From positions 1-64,000 of the forward strand of contig JAVXNE010000006.1 in the NCBI GenBank assembly GCA_036645935.1: 64,000 nt of DNA. Direction: 5' to 3'. The notes beneath the pieces were generated by a model. That model saw only the letters and a program-made list of their open reading frames with translations, was not told where the DNA came from and did not search any database. The translations under genes and the position numbers were made by a program. Below are positions 1-7,610 of the stretch, one piece after another. Position 1 is the first letter of the stretch, and the number at the start of each line of letters is the position of its first letter. The DNA is from JAUNBN01 sp036645935 (GTDB lineage: Bacteria; Bacillota; Clostridia; Oscillospirales; Ruminococcaceae).

Positions 1-933
1 TGCTTTTTTGCGTTTACGCATAGCGCCGCGCTTTTCCTGTACTTTCTCAAACACATCCCTGTCGATGATGGCTTCGTGCATATTTTCGAAAGTTTGAATA
101 TTCTCGGGTGCGTTTTTACGACGGCGTTTGTCTTTATAGGAAGCAGAATAGGTCTTGAAGTTAATTACATCGCCGCAATATTCCTGCAAAAAAAGCATTT
201 TCACAATGGTAGAGGAATTCCAGCGGGTGTCGCTTTTGCCGTTGATGCTGCCGCCGCGAGGCATTCCCTTCGCTTTCCAATAGTTAAACGGCGTCAATGC
301 GCCATCACTATCAAGCTTTACGGCAATCTCCTGCGTACCCATACCGTCCTGATACATTTTGAAAATTCTACGCACAATACGGGCGGCATCCTCGTCAATT
401 TTCCAGTACTTCTGGTGGTCTTCATCCATGCAGTAGCCGTAGGGCGGCGGAGAAAGCGGAATCCCCGCCGAGCCTTTAACTTTATTGGCAGCCTTGCGCT
501 TACGTGAAATGTCCTTTGCATACTGCTCATTGATAATATTGCGAAAAGCGCCCAGCTCATCTTCGCCTTTGGCGCTGTCAATCCCCTCGGACACGGAAAC
601 ATAGCGAATTTCATGCCTCGGGAAAAATTCTTCCTGTAGCGTACCGACGCCTAAATAGTTACGGCCCAAACGAGAATTATCTTTCACAAATACTGCACCG
701 ATTTTACCGTTTTCAATTTCCTCGCACATCGCTTTGAGCATCGGGCGATTCATGTCGGTATAGTGAAAGAAATTTGTGTAGCCCTCTTGCCGAGCTGCCT
801 GCTCAAGCAGAATTTTCTGCGTCTGAATACTGTTACTTTCGCTATCTAACCCGTCGTCGCGGGGCAGGCGCTCATAGAGCGCCGCCGTTTTATCGCGATT
901 TGGAAAATCGTTCCTTTTAGCTTTTTTAGTCAC
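1..933 (-). CDS. Large serine recombinase, 3' end outside window, catalytic Ser replaced by Pro
   Basis: Partial gene of 311 codons running off the left edge. A GTG start at 933 follows a GGAGG site by six bases. The N-terminal resolvase domain is clear (ALYERL, then VKDNSRLGRNYL and the SEGIDS block), followed by the recombinase domain (PYGYCMDEDHQKYWKIDEDA, then GTQEIA). In this family the motif is YxRxSRD; here it reads YERLPRDD, so the nucleophilic serine is Pro24 (codon CCC at 862-864). The conserved DDGxxGTD segment is also missing: HYTD runs straight into MNRP, a seven-codon in-frame loss compared with the paralogue just upstream. By family logic it should be unable to cut DNA, although the DNA-binding part is intact as far as visible. 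Confidence 0.88.
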   Translation of the reverse strand, partial: MTKKAKRNDFPNRDKTAALYERLPRDDGLDSESNSIQTQKILLEQAARQEGYTNFFHYTDMNRPMLKAMCEEIENGKIGAVFVKDNSRLGRNYLGVGTLQEEFFPRHEIRYVSVSEGIDSAKGEDELGAFRNIINEQYAKDISRKRKAANKVKGSAGIPLSPPPYGYCMDEDHQKYWKIDEDAARIVRRIFKMYQDGMGTQEIAVKLDSDGALTPFNYWKAKGMPRGGSINGKSDTRWNSSTIVKMLFLQEYCGDVINFKTYSASYKDKRRRKNAPENIQTFENMHEAIIDRDVFEKVQEKRGAMRKRKKA

Positions 934-945
934 ATAAAACCTCCG

Positions 946-1353
946 TTAATTGCTCATGCTAAATTCCTCTTTTTCGCTGTCAATCCCTTCCGATGCCGAA
1001 ATAAAGCGAACGCCATGCTTCGGAAAATAATCCGTAAGCATCGCACCCACCTCCAAATAATCACGACCAATGCGAGAGATATCCTGTACAAATACAGCGC
1101 TGACTTTACCGTTTTCAATATCAGTGCACATCGCTTTCAGCATCGGGCGATTCATGTCAGTGCCGGTGCAACCGTCATCCGTATAATGCAAGAATTTCGT
1201 GTAGCCCTCTTGAAGATCCGCCTGTTCCAACAGGATTTTCTGAGATTGAATGCCATAGCTTTCATCTCCCAAACTTTCTTTGCGAGAAACACGCTCATAC
1301 AAAGCCACCGTTTTGTTGCAGTTTTGAGAATCGTTGTTTTCATTTTTAGTCAT
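946..1353 (-). CDS. Truncated serine recombinase, catalytic domain only
   Basis: A 135-residue protein containing only the resolvase catalytic domain. The ATG at 1353 lies eight bases after GGAGG; longer in-frame reading upstream has no ribosome site. It keeps what its neighbour lacks: the serine (YERVSRKES, Ser23) and the DDGCTGTD segment, plus VQDISRIGRDYL. The frame ends at SEGIDSEKEEFSMSN, just where the family continues into its DNA-binding domains. Its stop lies 12 bases before the GTG of the next copy, so the two are probably cotranscribed. The two copies are close paralogues. It may be a remnant of a tandem duplication, or a serine donor acting with the longer protein; the second idea is only inference. 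Confidence 0.8.
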   Translation of the reverse strand: MTKNENNDSQNCNKTVALYERVSRKESLGDESYGIQSQKILLEQADLQEGYTKFLHYTDDGCTGTDMNRPMLKAMCTDIENGKVSAVFVQDISRIGRDYLEVGAMLTDYFPKHGVRFISASEGIDSEKEEFSMSN

Positions 1354-1367
1354 TAAAAATACCTCCG

Positions 1368-1586
1368 TTAAATGTCCTGTGTTCCGTCGGCAAGCACACG
1401 CTTCAAATAGGTGTCCAACGTCGTGTTGGAATCCAAATTTGTAGAGGCAGTCACCAGACAAATGCGGCCTTCAAATTCATAGCAGTGTACACTGCTTGCG
1501 TCGTTCTTTTCTGCATTTTCCATACAGGCATCAAACCACACATTGAAAGCGATATTTGAAGTGTTTGTCTGAATTGCGTTTTGCAT
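1368..1586 (-). CDS. Small hypothetical protein upstream of the recombinases
   Basis: A 72-residue protein with ATG at 1586, eight bases after a strong AAGGAGG. It contains one FEGRICLVTAS stretch and two Cys residues and has no motif I recognise. Its stop codon overlaps the sequence leading into the ribosome site of the truncated recombinase, so the three genes form one operon. Small proteins of this size often precede large serine recombinases in Firmicute elements; no function can be assigned from sequence. Confidence 0.6.
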   Translation of the reverse strand: MQNAIQTNTSNIAFNVWFDACMENAEKNDASSVHCYEFEGRICLVTASTNLDSNTTLDTYLKRVLADGTQDI

Positions 1587-1769
1587 TGTTTGTTCCTCCT
1601 TTGGCACAATTTATTGGTATAGCAACAGTGTAAGAGCTTTTCGGGTTTTTTCAAGCAACTTAAATTTTAAGCGATTTTGCTTGAGTATTTTCAGTAAATC
1701 AGCTCTTCAAACGGCACATATTTGCTATGCCAAAAGTATGCGTACTTTTCGGAGTCCTTGCAACACACT

Positions 1770-2409
1770 TTAAAATCCATCGCCATTTTTCTCGGTTTTG
1801 CTTTGATACTTCGCACGAATCACCTGTTCCAAAAGTGCAGGAAAATTGTCTTCTAAAACAGTTTCAACAATCGCATCAGCGCGTTCGCAAAAGCTTGAAA
1901 ATGTCATATCGATGCCATAAAGTGTTCTTTCATCAACCACTCCAAAATCAATGCCTTTGATATATAAAAAAGTCTTTGCGCTGTATTGATTGGGGTGGGG
2001 TGAGTAACACTCGACCAAGAGCCGAACATCTTTTGTACCTGCTGTTTTTTTCTGAGATGCGGTAGCCACAAATGGCGTACAGGGTGCTGCGTTTCAGTTT
2101 CATATCCGAACCTCCACACAAGCCCTCTGTAATGCGCTGGTACACAATTCTCTCAACATCGCGCATATTCAGAGCAGATGCATTCGCAAGCGGTGTGTCA
2201 TCAAACGCATTGAAGAACAGCTCGCCGACTTTTTCGTTTATCAGGCTATAACTGAATTGCAAGTTATCTTCAAAGTCAGGTTTGCAACAAACTGAAATCA
2301 TTTTGATGGGAGTCTCCTCCATTGCTTTTACACGGACGCCCCACGGCAGTGTGTAAGTGAACTGAAGTGCGGTGCGTAAATAGTCTTTTCTGTATAAATT
2401 GTTTTCCAT
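1770..2409 (-). pseudogene. Unknown accessory gene, frameshifted in a seven-A run
   Basis: The ATG at 2409 follows an AAGGAG site. The first frame (MENNLYRKDYLRTALQF...) is protein-like up to GYRISEK at about 2050, then becomes arginine- and proline-rich nonsense that ends at 1948. A protein-like continuation (GTKDVRLLVECYSPHPNQYS...) is in the +1 frame and ends at 1770. The switch falls on a run of seven A residues (2045-2051 on this strand); removing one A would join the two halves into about 212 residues. I read this as an indel-inactivated gene. The family is not recognised. It sits between the recombinase operon and the HNH gene, all on the same strand. Confidence 0.6.
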
Positions 2410-2425
2410 CTTTTTCTCCTTTTTC

Positions 2426-2785
2426 TTAACAAGCGATTTTAATGAGAGGGCGATGTGCTTCATATCTGAGTTGATTGACCATTCTAAACTGTTCAGCGGT
2501 CAGCGGAAATTCCTGCAAAAGGAAATTGAATTCATAGGTGGTCCAAACATGAACCATTAAGTGTACCGTTTTGTTCAGCAAAATAAGATTCTCGGGAATA
2601 TCTTCCCCGCCATAATATCGTGGCTGACGGTGGTGCAGCTCCCGCCAGCCTTTTTCTAATGGAAGTCCTGTTATATAACACCGACCTTGCTGCACAAAGT
2701 ATGCCGCCACACGGCAAGCGTCATTGTCTGAGAAATTATTGCAGTCGCTTTTACTTACAACGTATTTTGAAAAATCCAGCGTCAT
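2426..2785 (-). CDS. HNH endonuclease-like protein
   Basis: A 119-residue protein. The core CYITGLPL, then WRELHHRQPRYYGGEDIPEN, LILLNKTVHLMVH matches the HNH nuclease fold: the ELHH histidines, the N of the ENLILL segment and the final histidine of VHLMVH. The zinc-binding Cys pairs of many HNH proteins are absent (one Cys only). The layout is like the C-terminal HNH domain of group II intron proteins, but no reverse transcriptase domain is present. The ATG at 2785 overlaps the stop of the preceding gene (ATGA), which implies translational coupling. Probable role: a nicking or homing-type nuclease of the mobile element. Confidence 0.62.
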   Translation of the reverse strand: MTLDFSKYVVSKSDCNNFSDNDACRVAAYFVQQGRCYITGLPLEKGWRELHHRQPRYYGGEDIPENLILLNKTVHLMVHVWTTYEFNFLLQEFPLTAEQFRMVNQLRYEAHRPLIKIAC

Positions 2786-3162
2786 ACAGCCACCACCTCT
2801 TTTGCAACAGCCAGTGTAGGTTGGGGAAGATTTCTTGTAGGTCTGTACTGTCGAAGGGTGTTTTCAAAGCTATAATAAATATCGGCCATCTCGGGCATGC
2901 TATAAATGTGTTTACGTTGTGTAACAATTCCATCCCTATTAAGGCAAAAAACACTGGCAAGCCGGCCATCTCTGCGTATAAAGAGGTACGGTGTATCCGG
3001 CGTGTCTGCAAGGTGACAATATTTTATAAATGTCTCACAGAATTCCGGTCGAGGGGCGTATAACAGATAGTTTTCTGTACTATGCTGTAAAAAGTCTTGT
3101 TCGGCTTGCCATTGTGGCGCAGCTGCCGCGCAACTTGTAGTCTCCCTGCATTTCATCTTCAA
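2782..3162 (-). CDS. Hypothetical protein overlapping the integrase-like gene
   Basis: A 126-residue frame starting inside the 3' end of the integrase-like gene (81-base overlap, +1 frame) and ending on the ATG of the HNH gene. The part after about residue 35 (PRPEFCETFIKYCHLAD, PYLFIRRDGRLAS, MPEMADIYYSFENTLR) looks protein-like, but I do not recognise a family. The first 35 residues may instead be the displaced C-terminal part of the integrase: the spacing of QHSTENYLLYA after KLRG resembles the final segment of clostridial integrases. The start is therefore uncertain. Confidence 0.42.
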   Translation of the reverse strand: MKMKCRETTSCAAAAPQWQAEQDFLQHSTENYLLYAPRPEFCETFIKYCHLADTPDTPYLFIRRDGRLASVFCLNRDGIVTQRKHIYSMPEMADIYYSFENTLRQYRPTRNLPQPTLAVAKEVVAV

Positions 3163-3922
3163 ACGCTACAAGCTCAGTAGGCTTACATCCGTTTTTAAGA
3201 TACCGTTTGTTATATTTCACATAGCGGTCAATCAGCTCCTGTTGCAGCTGCTGACGACCCGCAGAGGTGTCACAAGACTTCAAATACATCTCATATGCCT
3301 TACGTGCATTGGCACCGCGCATAGCGTGCAGGTCGATTTTGTTGTTCATTTCATCGTCGCTGAACACCTTGCTTGTGGAGCCATCAAAATATGCTCTCAC
3401 AAAATCGACATTATCAGGTAAAATACGCTGCAACTGATATTTGCCGCCTTTGCCTTTTTTGACCTCAACACACCAGTTGCCATTTTCATCTTGTTTGAAA
3501 TTTTTGCCAGTCAATTTTCCAAGTTCGGAACGGCGAATGCCCACGCACTTTTGAAAAGCCACCAAGCGAACGTACTTTGCGTCGTTTTCCTGTTGCGTAC
3601 CCTGTGTATTTCCGCCGTTGTCGCGGCTTCTGGTAATGCCGGCGGCCATACGTTTGGGCTTTTTAATCTCGTTCATAGGAATATTAAAAAACGCACACGG
3701 AAAACTGAGGTATGTGTGTATCGTATCGGCAGATAGACCTTTTGCCACAAGATAATCGGTATATTCCTGCAAAACAGGCTGCGGATTTACACGAACTTGA
3801 TTAGCGGTTAAATGGTTTTCTTTAATATAATCGCAAAAATGTTCTGCATGTTTGCGATACACTTTTTGTGTAGTGTTATTTTTATATTTACTTTTAATAT
3901 ACTGTTTCATTTCGAACAGCAA
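3080..3922 (-). CDS. Tyrosine recombinase-like protein with damaged ends
   Basis: A 280-residue frame with an N-terminal SAM-like core-binding region (QKVYRKHAEHFCDYI, ADTIHTYLSFP) and catalytic-domain elements GIRRSELGKL (first Arg) and DLHAMRGANARKAY (HxxR). No C-terminal Tyr box is visible before the stop; after YKLRG the frame turns into SCATMASRTRLFTA and a protein-like frame continues in +1. The only well-placed ribosome site (GGAGG at about 3948-3952) is followed by ATA at 3940-3938 rather than ATG, so the original start may also be lost; the listed start is TTG. Probably the decaying integrase of the element, possibly with a specialised C terminus. Confidence 0.55.
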   Translation of the reverse strand: MLFEMKQYIKSKYKNNTTQKVYRKHAEHFCDYIKENHLTANQVRVNPQPVLQEYTDYLVAKGLSADTIHTYLSFPCAFFNIPMNEIKKPKRMAAGITRSRDNGGNTQGTQQENDAKYVRLVAFQKCVGIRRSELGKLTGKNFKQDENGNWCVEVKKGKGGKYQLQRILPDNVDFVRAYFDGSTSKVFSDDEMNNKIDLHAMRGANARKAYEMYLKSCDTSAGRQQLQQELIDRYVKYNKRYLKNGCKPTELVAFEDEMQGDYKLRGSCATMASRTRLFTA

Positions 3923-4244
3923 GCCTTTGCGGTCACTTATAGCAATCCCTCCTTTTTTGGCGCAGAAGATTACAGCCTTGACGGCTCAAGAAAATGTTTG
4001 CATTAGGTTGCAAGCCCCACCGATATGAATCGGATTTTAAACCGTTACAGGCATTTTTTGTCAGCAAAAAAGTCATATTTAATTTTTTTGCCGGGACGCC
4101 ACCCACAATTACTCACATTCACATCTGGATGAAGGTGGTGTAACGTTTGAATGTGTTTCCCAAAGTAGAGATGTGCTGCCGAGCAGCTTTGAAAACAGGA
4201 GCCGCCAAAGAGGAAAACAATTATAATTCTCAACTCTCCAGCTT

Positions 4245-4285
4245 CCTACGCTGGTTATTTTCTAAATCGAAAATAGCCACGTAGG
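4245..4285. repeat. Imperfect inverted repeat (hairpin)
   Basis: Arms of about 17 bases around a TAAATC loop: CCTACGCTGGTTATTTTC on the left and GAAAATAGCCACGTAGG on the right, with one bulged and one mismatched base. No T tract follows on either strand, so it is not a plain terminator. It may be a recombination or replication feature of the element. Confidence 0.6.
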
Positions 4286-4368
4286 GTTTTGCTCCCTCAC
4301 AAACCGCAGATTTTGTCTTACGTTGCACACACCGGCTCATTCGCCGGAAAGTGCACTGCAAAATAAAA

Positions 4369-4429
4369 ACAGCCCTGCCCGATTGAATGTCGCTACTTAA
4401 AAGTAGCCATCCAAATCGAGCAGGGCTGT
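4369..4429. repeat. Long cruciform-like inverted repeat with nested palindrome
   Basis: Outer arms begin ACAGCCCTGC and end GCAGGGCTGT, extending to about 20 pairs with a few mismatches. The loop holds a second palindrome, GCTACTTAAAAGTAGC. On the minus strand a short A/T stretch follows (positions 4360-4369), so it may terminate transcripts arriving from the right. Otherwise it resembles a folded single-stranded-DNA origin or excision site. Confidence 0.6.
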
Positions 4430-4640
4430 GCCTGTTTCGGTTTGCATTTACGTTTTACGAAATTGATATATATAATATCTTCTATATCTTACACTTATAT
4501 TATATTTTACTTTTCGGATAAAATCAACAAAGGGAATTTCATTTAAAATGTTATCGCATTCATATTGTTCTTGAATAATGCTATAGCTTACGATATAATT
4601 TATATTGAGTAATTGTAATTTGTGCAAGGAGATTGTCCTG

Positions 4641-4856
4641 ATGGAATTTAATGAAATTATAAAAGCCATTCGCGCAGAGCTGCGGCTTTCACAGGAAGGT
4701 TTCGCAAGAGAGCTTCATGTTGGATTTACTTCCGTTAACAGATGGGAAAACTGTAAATCCAAGCCCAATCAGCTTGCTCGTTATGCAATTATAGAGCTTT
4801 GCAGAAAGCATAATCTTGATGAAGAGCTGGTGCAGCAATTTAGCAAAGCAAAATAA
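4641..4856 (+). CDS. XRE-family HTH regulator of the type I RM operon
   Basis: A 71-residue single-domain helix-turn-helix protein: IKAIRAELRLSQEGFARELHV, then VNRWENCKSKPN (recognition helix). The ATG at 4641 follows CAAGGAGATT by a normal distance; an upstream in-frame TTG at 4605 has no ribosome site. It lies 30 bases before hsdM on the same strand. Such proteins commonly delay or repress RM expression after transfer, or autoregulate the operon; that role here is inferred from position. Confidence 0.82.
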   Translation: MEFNEIIKAIRAELRLSQEGFARELHVGFTSVNRWENCKSKPNQLARYAIIELCRKHNLDEELVQQFSKAK

Positions 4857-4886
4857 AAGATTCAAATAGAAATCGGAGTAATTACA

Positions 4887-6392
4887 ATGGCTGAAAAGCA
4901 AACTGCAAATCTGGGTTTTGAAAAGCAAATATGGAGTGCCGCATGTGTGTTGCGCGGCAATATGGACGCAGCGGAATATAAGCATGTTATTTTAGGACTT
5001 ATATTTTTAAAGTATATATCGGACAGCTTTGAAAAAAAATATAACGAGTTGGTGGCCGAAGGTGAAGGCTTTGAAAACGATAAGGATGAATACACCTCCG
5101 AAAATATATTTTTTGTTCCTGCAAGTGCCAGATGGGAAGAAATTGCTAAATATGCACACGCCCCTGAAATAGGCACAATTATTGATACAGCAATGCGGAA
5201 CATTGAAGCTGAAAACCCGAAGCAGTTAAAAGATGTTTTACCTAAAAATTTCGCGAGACCTGAGCTTGACAAACGCAGGCTTGGCGAAATTGTAGATATT
5301 TTTACAAATATCAAGATGGTTGACCATTCTGATGAAAAAGATGTATTAGGTAGAACATACGAATATTGCCTATCTCAATTTGCAGCACAAGAAGGTAAAA
5401 ATGCCGGTGAATTTTACACGCCATCTTGTGTGGTTCGCACTCTTGTGGAAATTTTGCAACCGTTTAATGGCATTGTATATGACCCCTGCTGCGGAAGTGG
5501 CGGTATGTTTGTGCAGTCCTATGATTTTATTAAAGAGCATCAGGGAAACATCAACAAGGTATCTGTTTATGGGCAAGACGCCAACCCGACGACGCGCAAG
5601 CTGGCAAGAATGAACCTTGCAATCAGAGGCATTGAGGCAAACCTTGGCAAGTATGCAGCGGATACTTTTTTTGATGACCAGCACCCACAATTAAAAGCTG
5701 ACTTCATTATGGCAAATCCGCCGTTTAACCTTTCCAACTGGGGCGCGGACAAGCTGAAAGATGACGTGCGTTTTAAATATGGGTTGCCACCCGAAGGAAA
5801 TGCAAACTATGCATGGATTCAGCATATGATTCATCACTTAGGGTCTTTTGGTAAAATGGGTATGGTGCTCGCGAATGGCTCGCTTTCCTCCCAAAGTGGC
5901 GGCGAGGGTGAAATTCGCAAAAATATTATAGAAGCGGATTTAATTGACTGCATTATTGCTATGCCTACGCAGCTTTTTTACTCAACACAAATTCCGGTTT
6001 CCCTATGGTTTATCAGCAAGAATAAAAAGCAAAAGGAAAAAACATTATTTATAGATGCTCGTAATATGGGCACGATGATTGACCGCAAAAACAGAGAGCT
6101 GACAACTGATGATATTAAAAAACTTGCCGATACTTTCACCGCTTTTGAAAACGGAACACTCGAAGATGTAAAGGGCTTTTGCGCCGCAGTTGAAACAAAG
6201 GACATTGAAAAGCAAGATTTTATTTTAACCCCCGGCCGATACGTTGGAATTGAAGAAAAAGAAGAGGACGCAGAGCCTTTTGAAGAAAAAATGGCAAGGC
6301 TGACAAGTGAGCTTTCAGATATGTTTGTAAAATCGCACCAACTTGAAGAAGAAATCCGCAAGAATTTGGGGGCGATTGGGTATGAAATTTAA
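4887..6392 (+). CDS. hsdM: Type I restriction-modification methyltransferase subunit
   Basis: A 501-residue adenine-N6 methyltransferase subunit. The N-terminal HsdM helical domain (SAACVLRGNMDAAEYKHVIL) precedes the catalytic domain with AQEGKNAGEFYTP, the SAM motif VYDPCCGSGGMFVQS and the catalytic NPPF in ADFIMANPPFNLSNW. Length and motif order are normal for HsdM. It works with HsdS to methylate the recognition sequence and with HsdR to restrict unmodified DNA. Its last 11 bases overlap hsdS, implying translational coupling. Confidence 0.96.
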   Translation: MAEKQTANLGFEKQIWSAACVLRGNMDAAEYKHVILGLIFLKYISDSFEKKYNELVAEGEGFENDKDEYTSENIFFVPASARWEEIAKYAHAPEIGTIIDTAMRNIEAENPKQLKDVLPKNFARPELDKRRLGEIVDIFTNIKMVDHSDEKDVLGRTYEYCLSQFAAQEGKNAGEFYTPSCVVRTLVEILQPFNGIVYDPCCGSGGMFVQSYDFIKEHQGNINKVSVYGQDANPTTRKLARMNLAIRGIEANLGKYAADTFFDDQHPQLKADFIMANPPFNLSNWGADKLKDDVRFKYGLPPEGNANYAWIQHMIHHLGSFGKMGMVLANGSLSSQSGGEGEIRKNIIEADLIDCIIAMPTQLFYSTQIPVSLWFISKNKKQKEKTLFIDARNMGTMIDRKNRELTTDDIKKLADTFTAFENGTLEDVKGFCAAVETKDIEKQDFILTPGRYVGIEEKEEDAEPFEEKMARLTSELSDMFVKSHQLEEEIRKNLGAIGYEI

Positions 6393-7500
6393 TTTATCTT
6401 CTCTTTGTGAATACAGAAAAGGTAAAGTAAGTGTCGATAAATTGAATAAAGATACTTATGTCTCAACTGAAAGTATGTTGCCGAATAAAGCAGGAATCAT
6501 TCAAGCTACCTCACTTCCTTCTACTCCACAAACGCAAGAATATAGAAAAGGCGACATGTTGGTTTCCAACATCAGGCCATACTTCAAAAAAATATGGCAA
6601 GCCAAATACGATGGTGGTTGCTCCAATGATGTGTTAGTGTTTAAAGCAAATGAAAATGTTGATAAAAGCTTTTTATGTTATGTCTTAGCCGACGATGCCT
6701 TTTTTAGTTACTCTATGGCAACATCAAAAGGAACTAAAATGCCACGTGGAGATAAAGCTTCAATAATGCAATTTGAGGTGCCAAATTATAGTATTGAAGA
6801 ACAGCGAAAAATAGCAAGCATACTACGCTCACTTGATGATAAAATTGAGCTAAATAATAAGATAAACAATAATTTAGAGCAGCAAGCGCAAGTGTTATAT
6901 CGGCAGATGTTTATTGACAACGCCAATTCCAATTGGGTAGAAGGTGCTTTGAGCGACATTGCTGAAATTACTATGGGGCAATCACCAAGTGGCAGTAGCT
7001 ATCATAAGGACGGTAATGGAACGATTTTTTTTCAAGGTCGTGCTGAATTTGGATTTAGATTTTCATCAGTTCGCCTATACACCACCGAGCCAAAACGAAT
7101 GGCTTGTGCAAATGATACATTGATGAGTGTCCGAGCACCGGTTGGCGACCTTAATGTTGCGCATACCCATTGTTGTATCGGTCGTGGATTGGCTGCCATT
7201 CATTCTAAAACCGGTCATCAATCATTTGTATTTTACACGATGTTTTCACTGAAAAAGCAGTTAGATGTATTCAATGGTGAAGGCACAGTATTTGGTTCTA
7301 TCAATCGCAATTCGCTGAATGATATGCCGATTCTTATTCCCACCATTGATGTTATCGAGGAATTTGAAAGGACAGTTGCACCAATGGATGCCACAATCCG
7401 CAACAATTACAATGAAATCTGCCGTTTGCAGAAAATCCGTGACAGTTTACTCCCTAAGCTGATGTCCGACGAACTCGACGTCTCCGAAATCAACCTCTAA
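6382..7500 (+). CDS. hsdS: Type I RM specificity subunit, expressed (ON) copy
   Basis: A 372-residue HsdS with ATG at 6382 inside the end of hsdM. TRD1 occupies residues 1-150; the central conserved helix (KIASILRSLDDKIELNNKIN, then NNNLEQQAQVLYRQ) follows; TRD2 starts with MGQSPSGSSYHKDGNG; the C-terminal repeat is KIRDSLLPKLMSDELDVSE. The central helix contains a 15-bp recombination site (6863-6877) and the gene end contains the inverted partner (7505-7519), so the whole TRD2 cassette can invert. In the present orientation the gene is full length. Inversion would end it at NNNLAA-stop, as seen in the second hsdS copy. Confidence 0.95.
   Translation: MKFNLSSLCEYRKGKVSVDKLNKDTYVSTESMLPNKAGIIQATSLPSTPQTQEYRKGDMLVSNIRPYFKKIWQAKYDGGCSNDVLVFKANENVDKSFLCYVLADDAFFSYSMATSKGTKMPRGDKASIMQFEVPNYSIEEQRKIASILRSLDDKIELNNKINNNLEQQAQVLYRQMFIDNANSNWVEGALSDIAEITMGQSPSGSSYHKDGNGTIFFQGRAEFGFRFSSVRLYTTEPKRMACANDTLMSVRAPVGDLNVAHTHCCIGRGLAAIHSKTGHQSFVFYTMFSLKKQLDVFNGEGTVFGSINRNSLNDMPILIPTIDVIEEFERTVAPMDATIRNNYNEICRLQKIRDSLLPKLMSDELDVSEINL
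6863..6877 (+). repeat. hsdS inversion site 1 (left end of TRD2 cassette a)
   Basis: The sequence TAAACAATAATTTAG inside the central conserved helix of hsdS. The same core occurs at 9058-9072 in direct orientation and at 7505-7519 and 9736-9750 inverted. Identity with the 9058 copy extends leftwards through GAGCTAAATAATAAGA. Proposed crossover site for the tyrosine recombinase encoded at 7611-8600. Confidence 0.85.
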
Positions 7501-7519
7501 GCCGCTAAATTATTGTTTA
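7487..7519. repeat. 33-bp inverted repeat, right end of TRD2 cassette a
   Basis: Spans the last codons and stop of hsdS and ends with CTAAATTATTGTTTA (7505-7519), the reverse complement of the 15-bp core site. The whole 33 bases are exactly the reverse complement of 9058-9090, so both cassette ends have the same junction. Inversion against 6863-6877 would flip cassette a; inversion against 9058-9090 would flip the recombinase gene. Confidence 0.88.
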
Positions 7520-7610
7520 CCATATTTATCTTGAAAACTCTCACAGGTGGCGAGAGTAATTACTAAGAACTGCCGCCTTTGTCGTTCTCTAACATTTAAC
7601 ATAAGGAGAA

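Larger units (their letters stand above)
3923..4640. other. Intergenic region between the two halves of the island
   Basis: About 720 bases between the minus-strand recombinase module and the plus-strand restriction-modification operon. No convincing gene: a 62-codon minus frame at 4045-4233 lacks a ribosome site and protein-like composition. The region contains two long inverted repeats (listed separately) and then AT-rich DNA before the XRE gene. The operon promoter is probably in 4440-4630, but I cannot single out one pair of hexamers. Confidence 0.6.

Noticed and set aside
76..614. Open frames on plus (76-507) and minus (318-614)
   Set aside because: They are shadows of the partial serine recombinase, whose frame is supported by clear motifs and a ribosome site.
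2040..2060. A AAA AAC slippery heptamer suggesting programmed -1 frameshifting
   Set aside because: The heptamer is in the right phase, but the -1 frame after it is not protein-like; the plausible continuation needs a +1 change, so an indel is more likely.
4045..4233. 62-codon minus-strand frame
   Set aside because: No ribosome site, odd composition, and partly overlaps repeat DNA.
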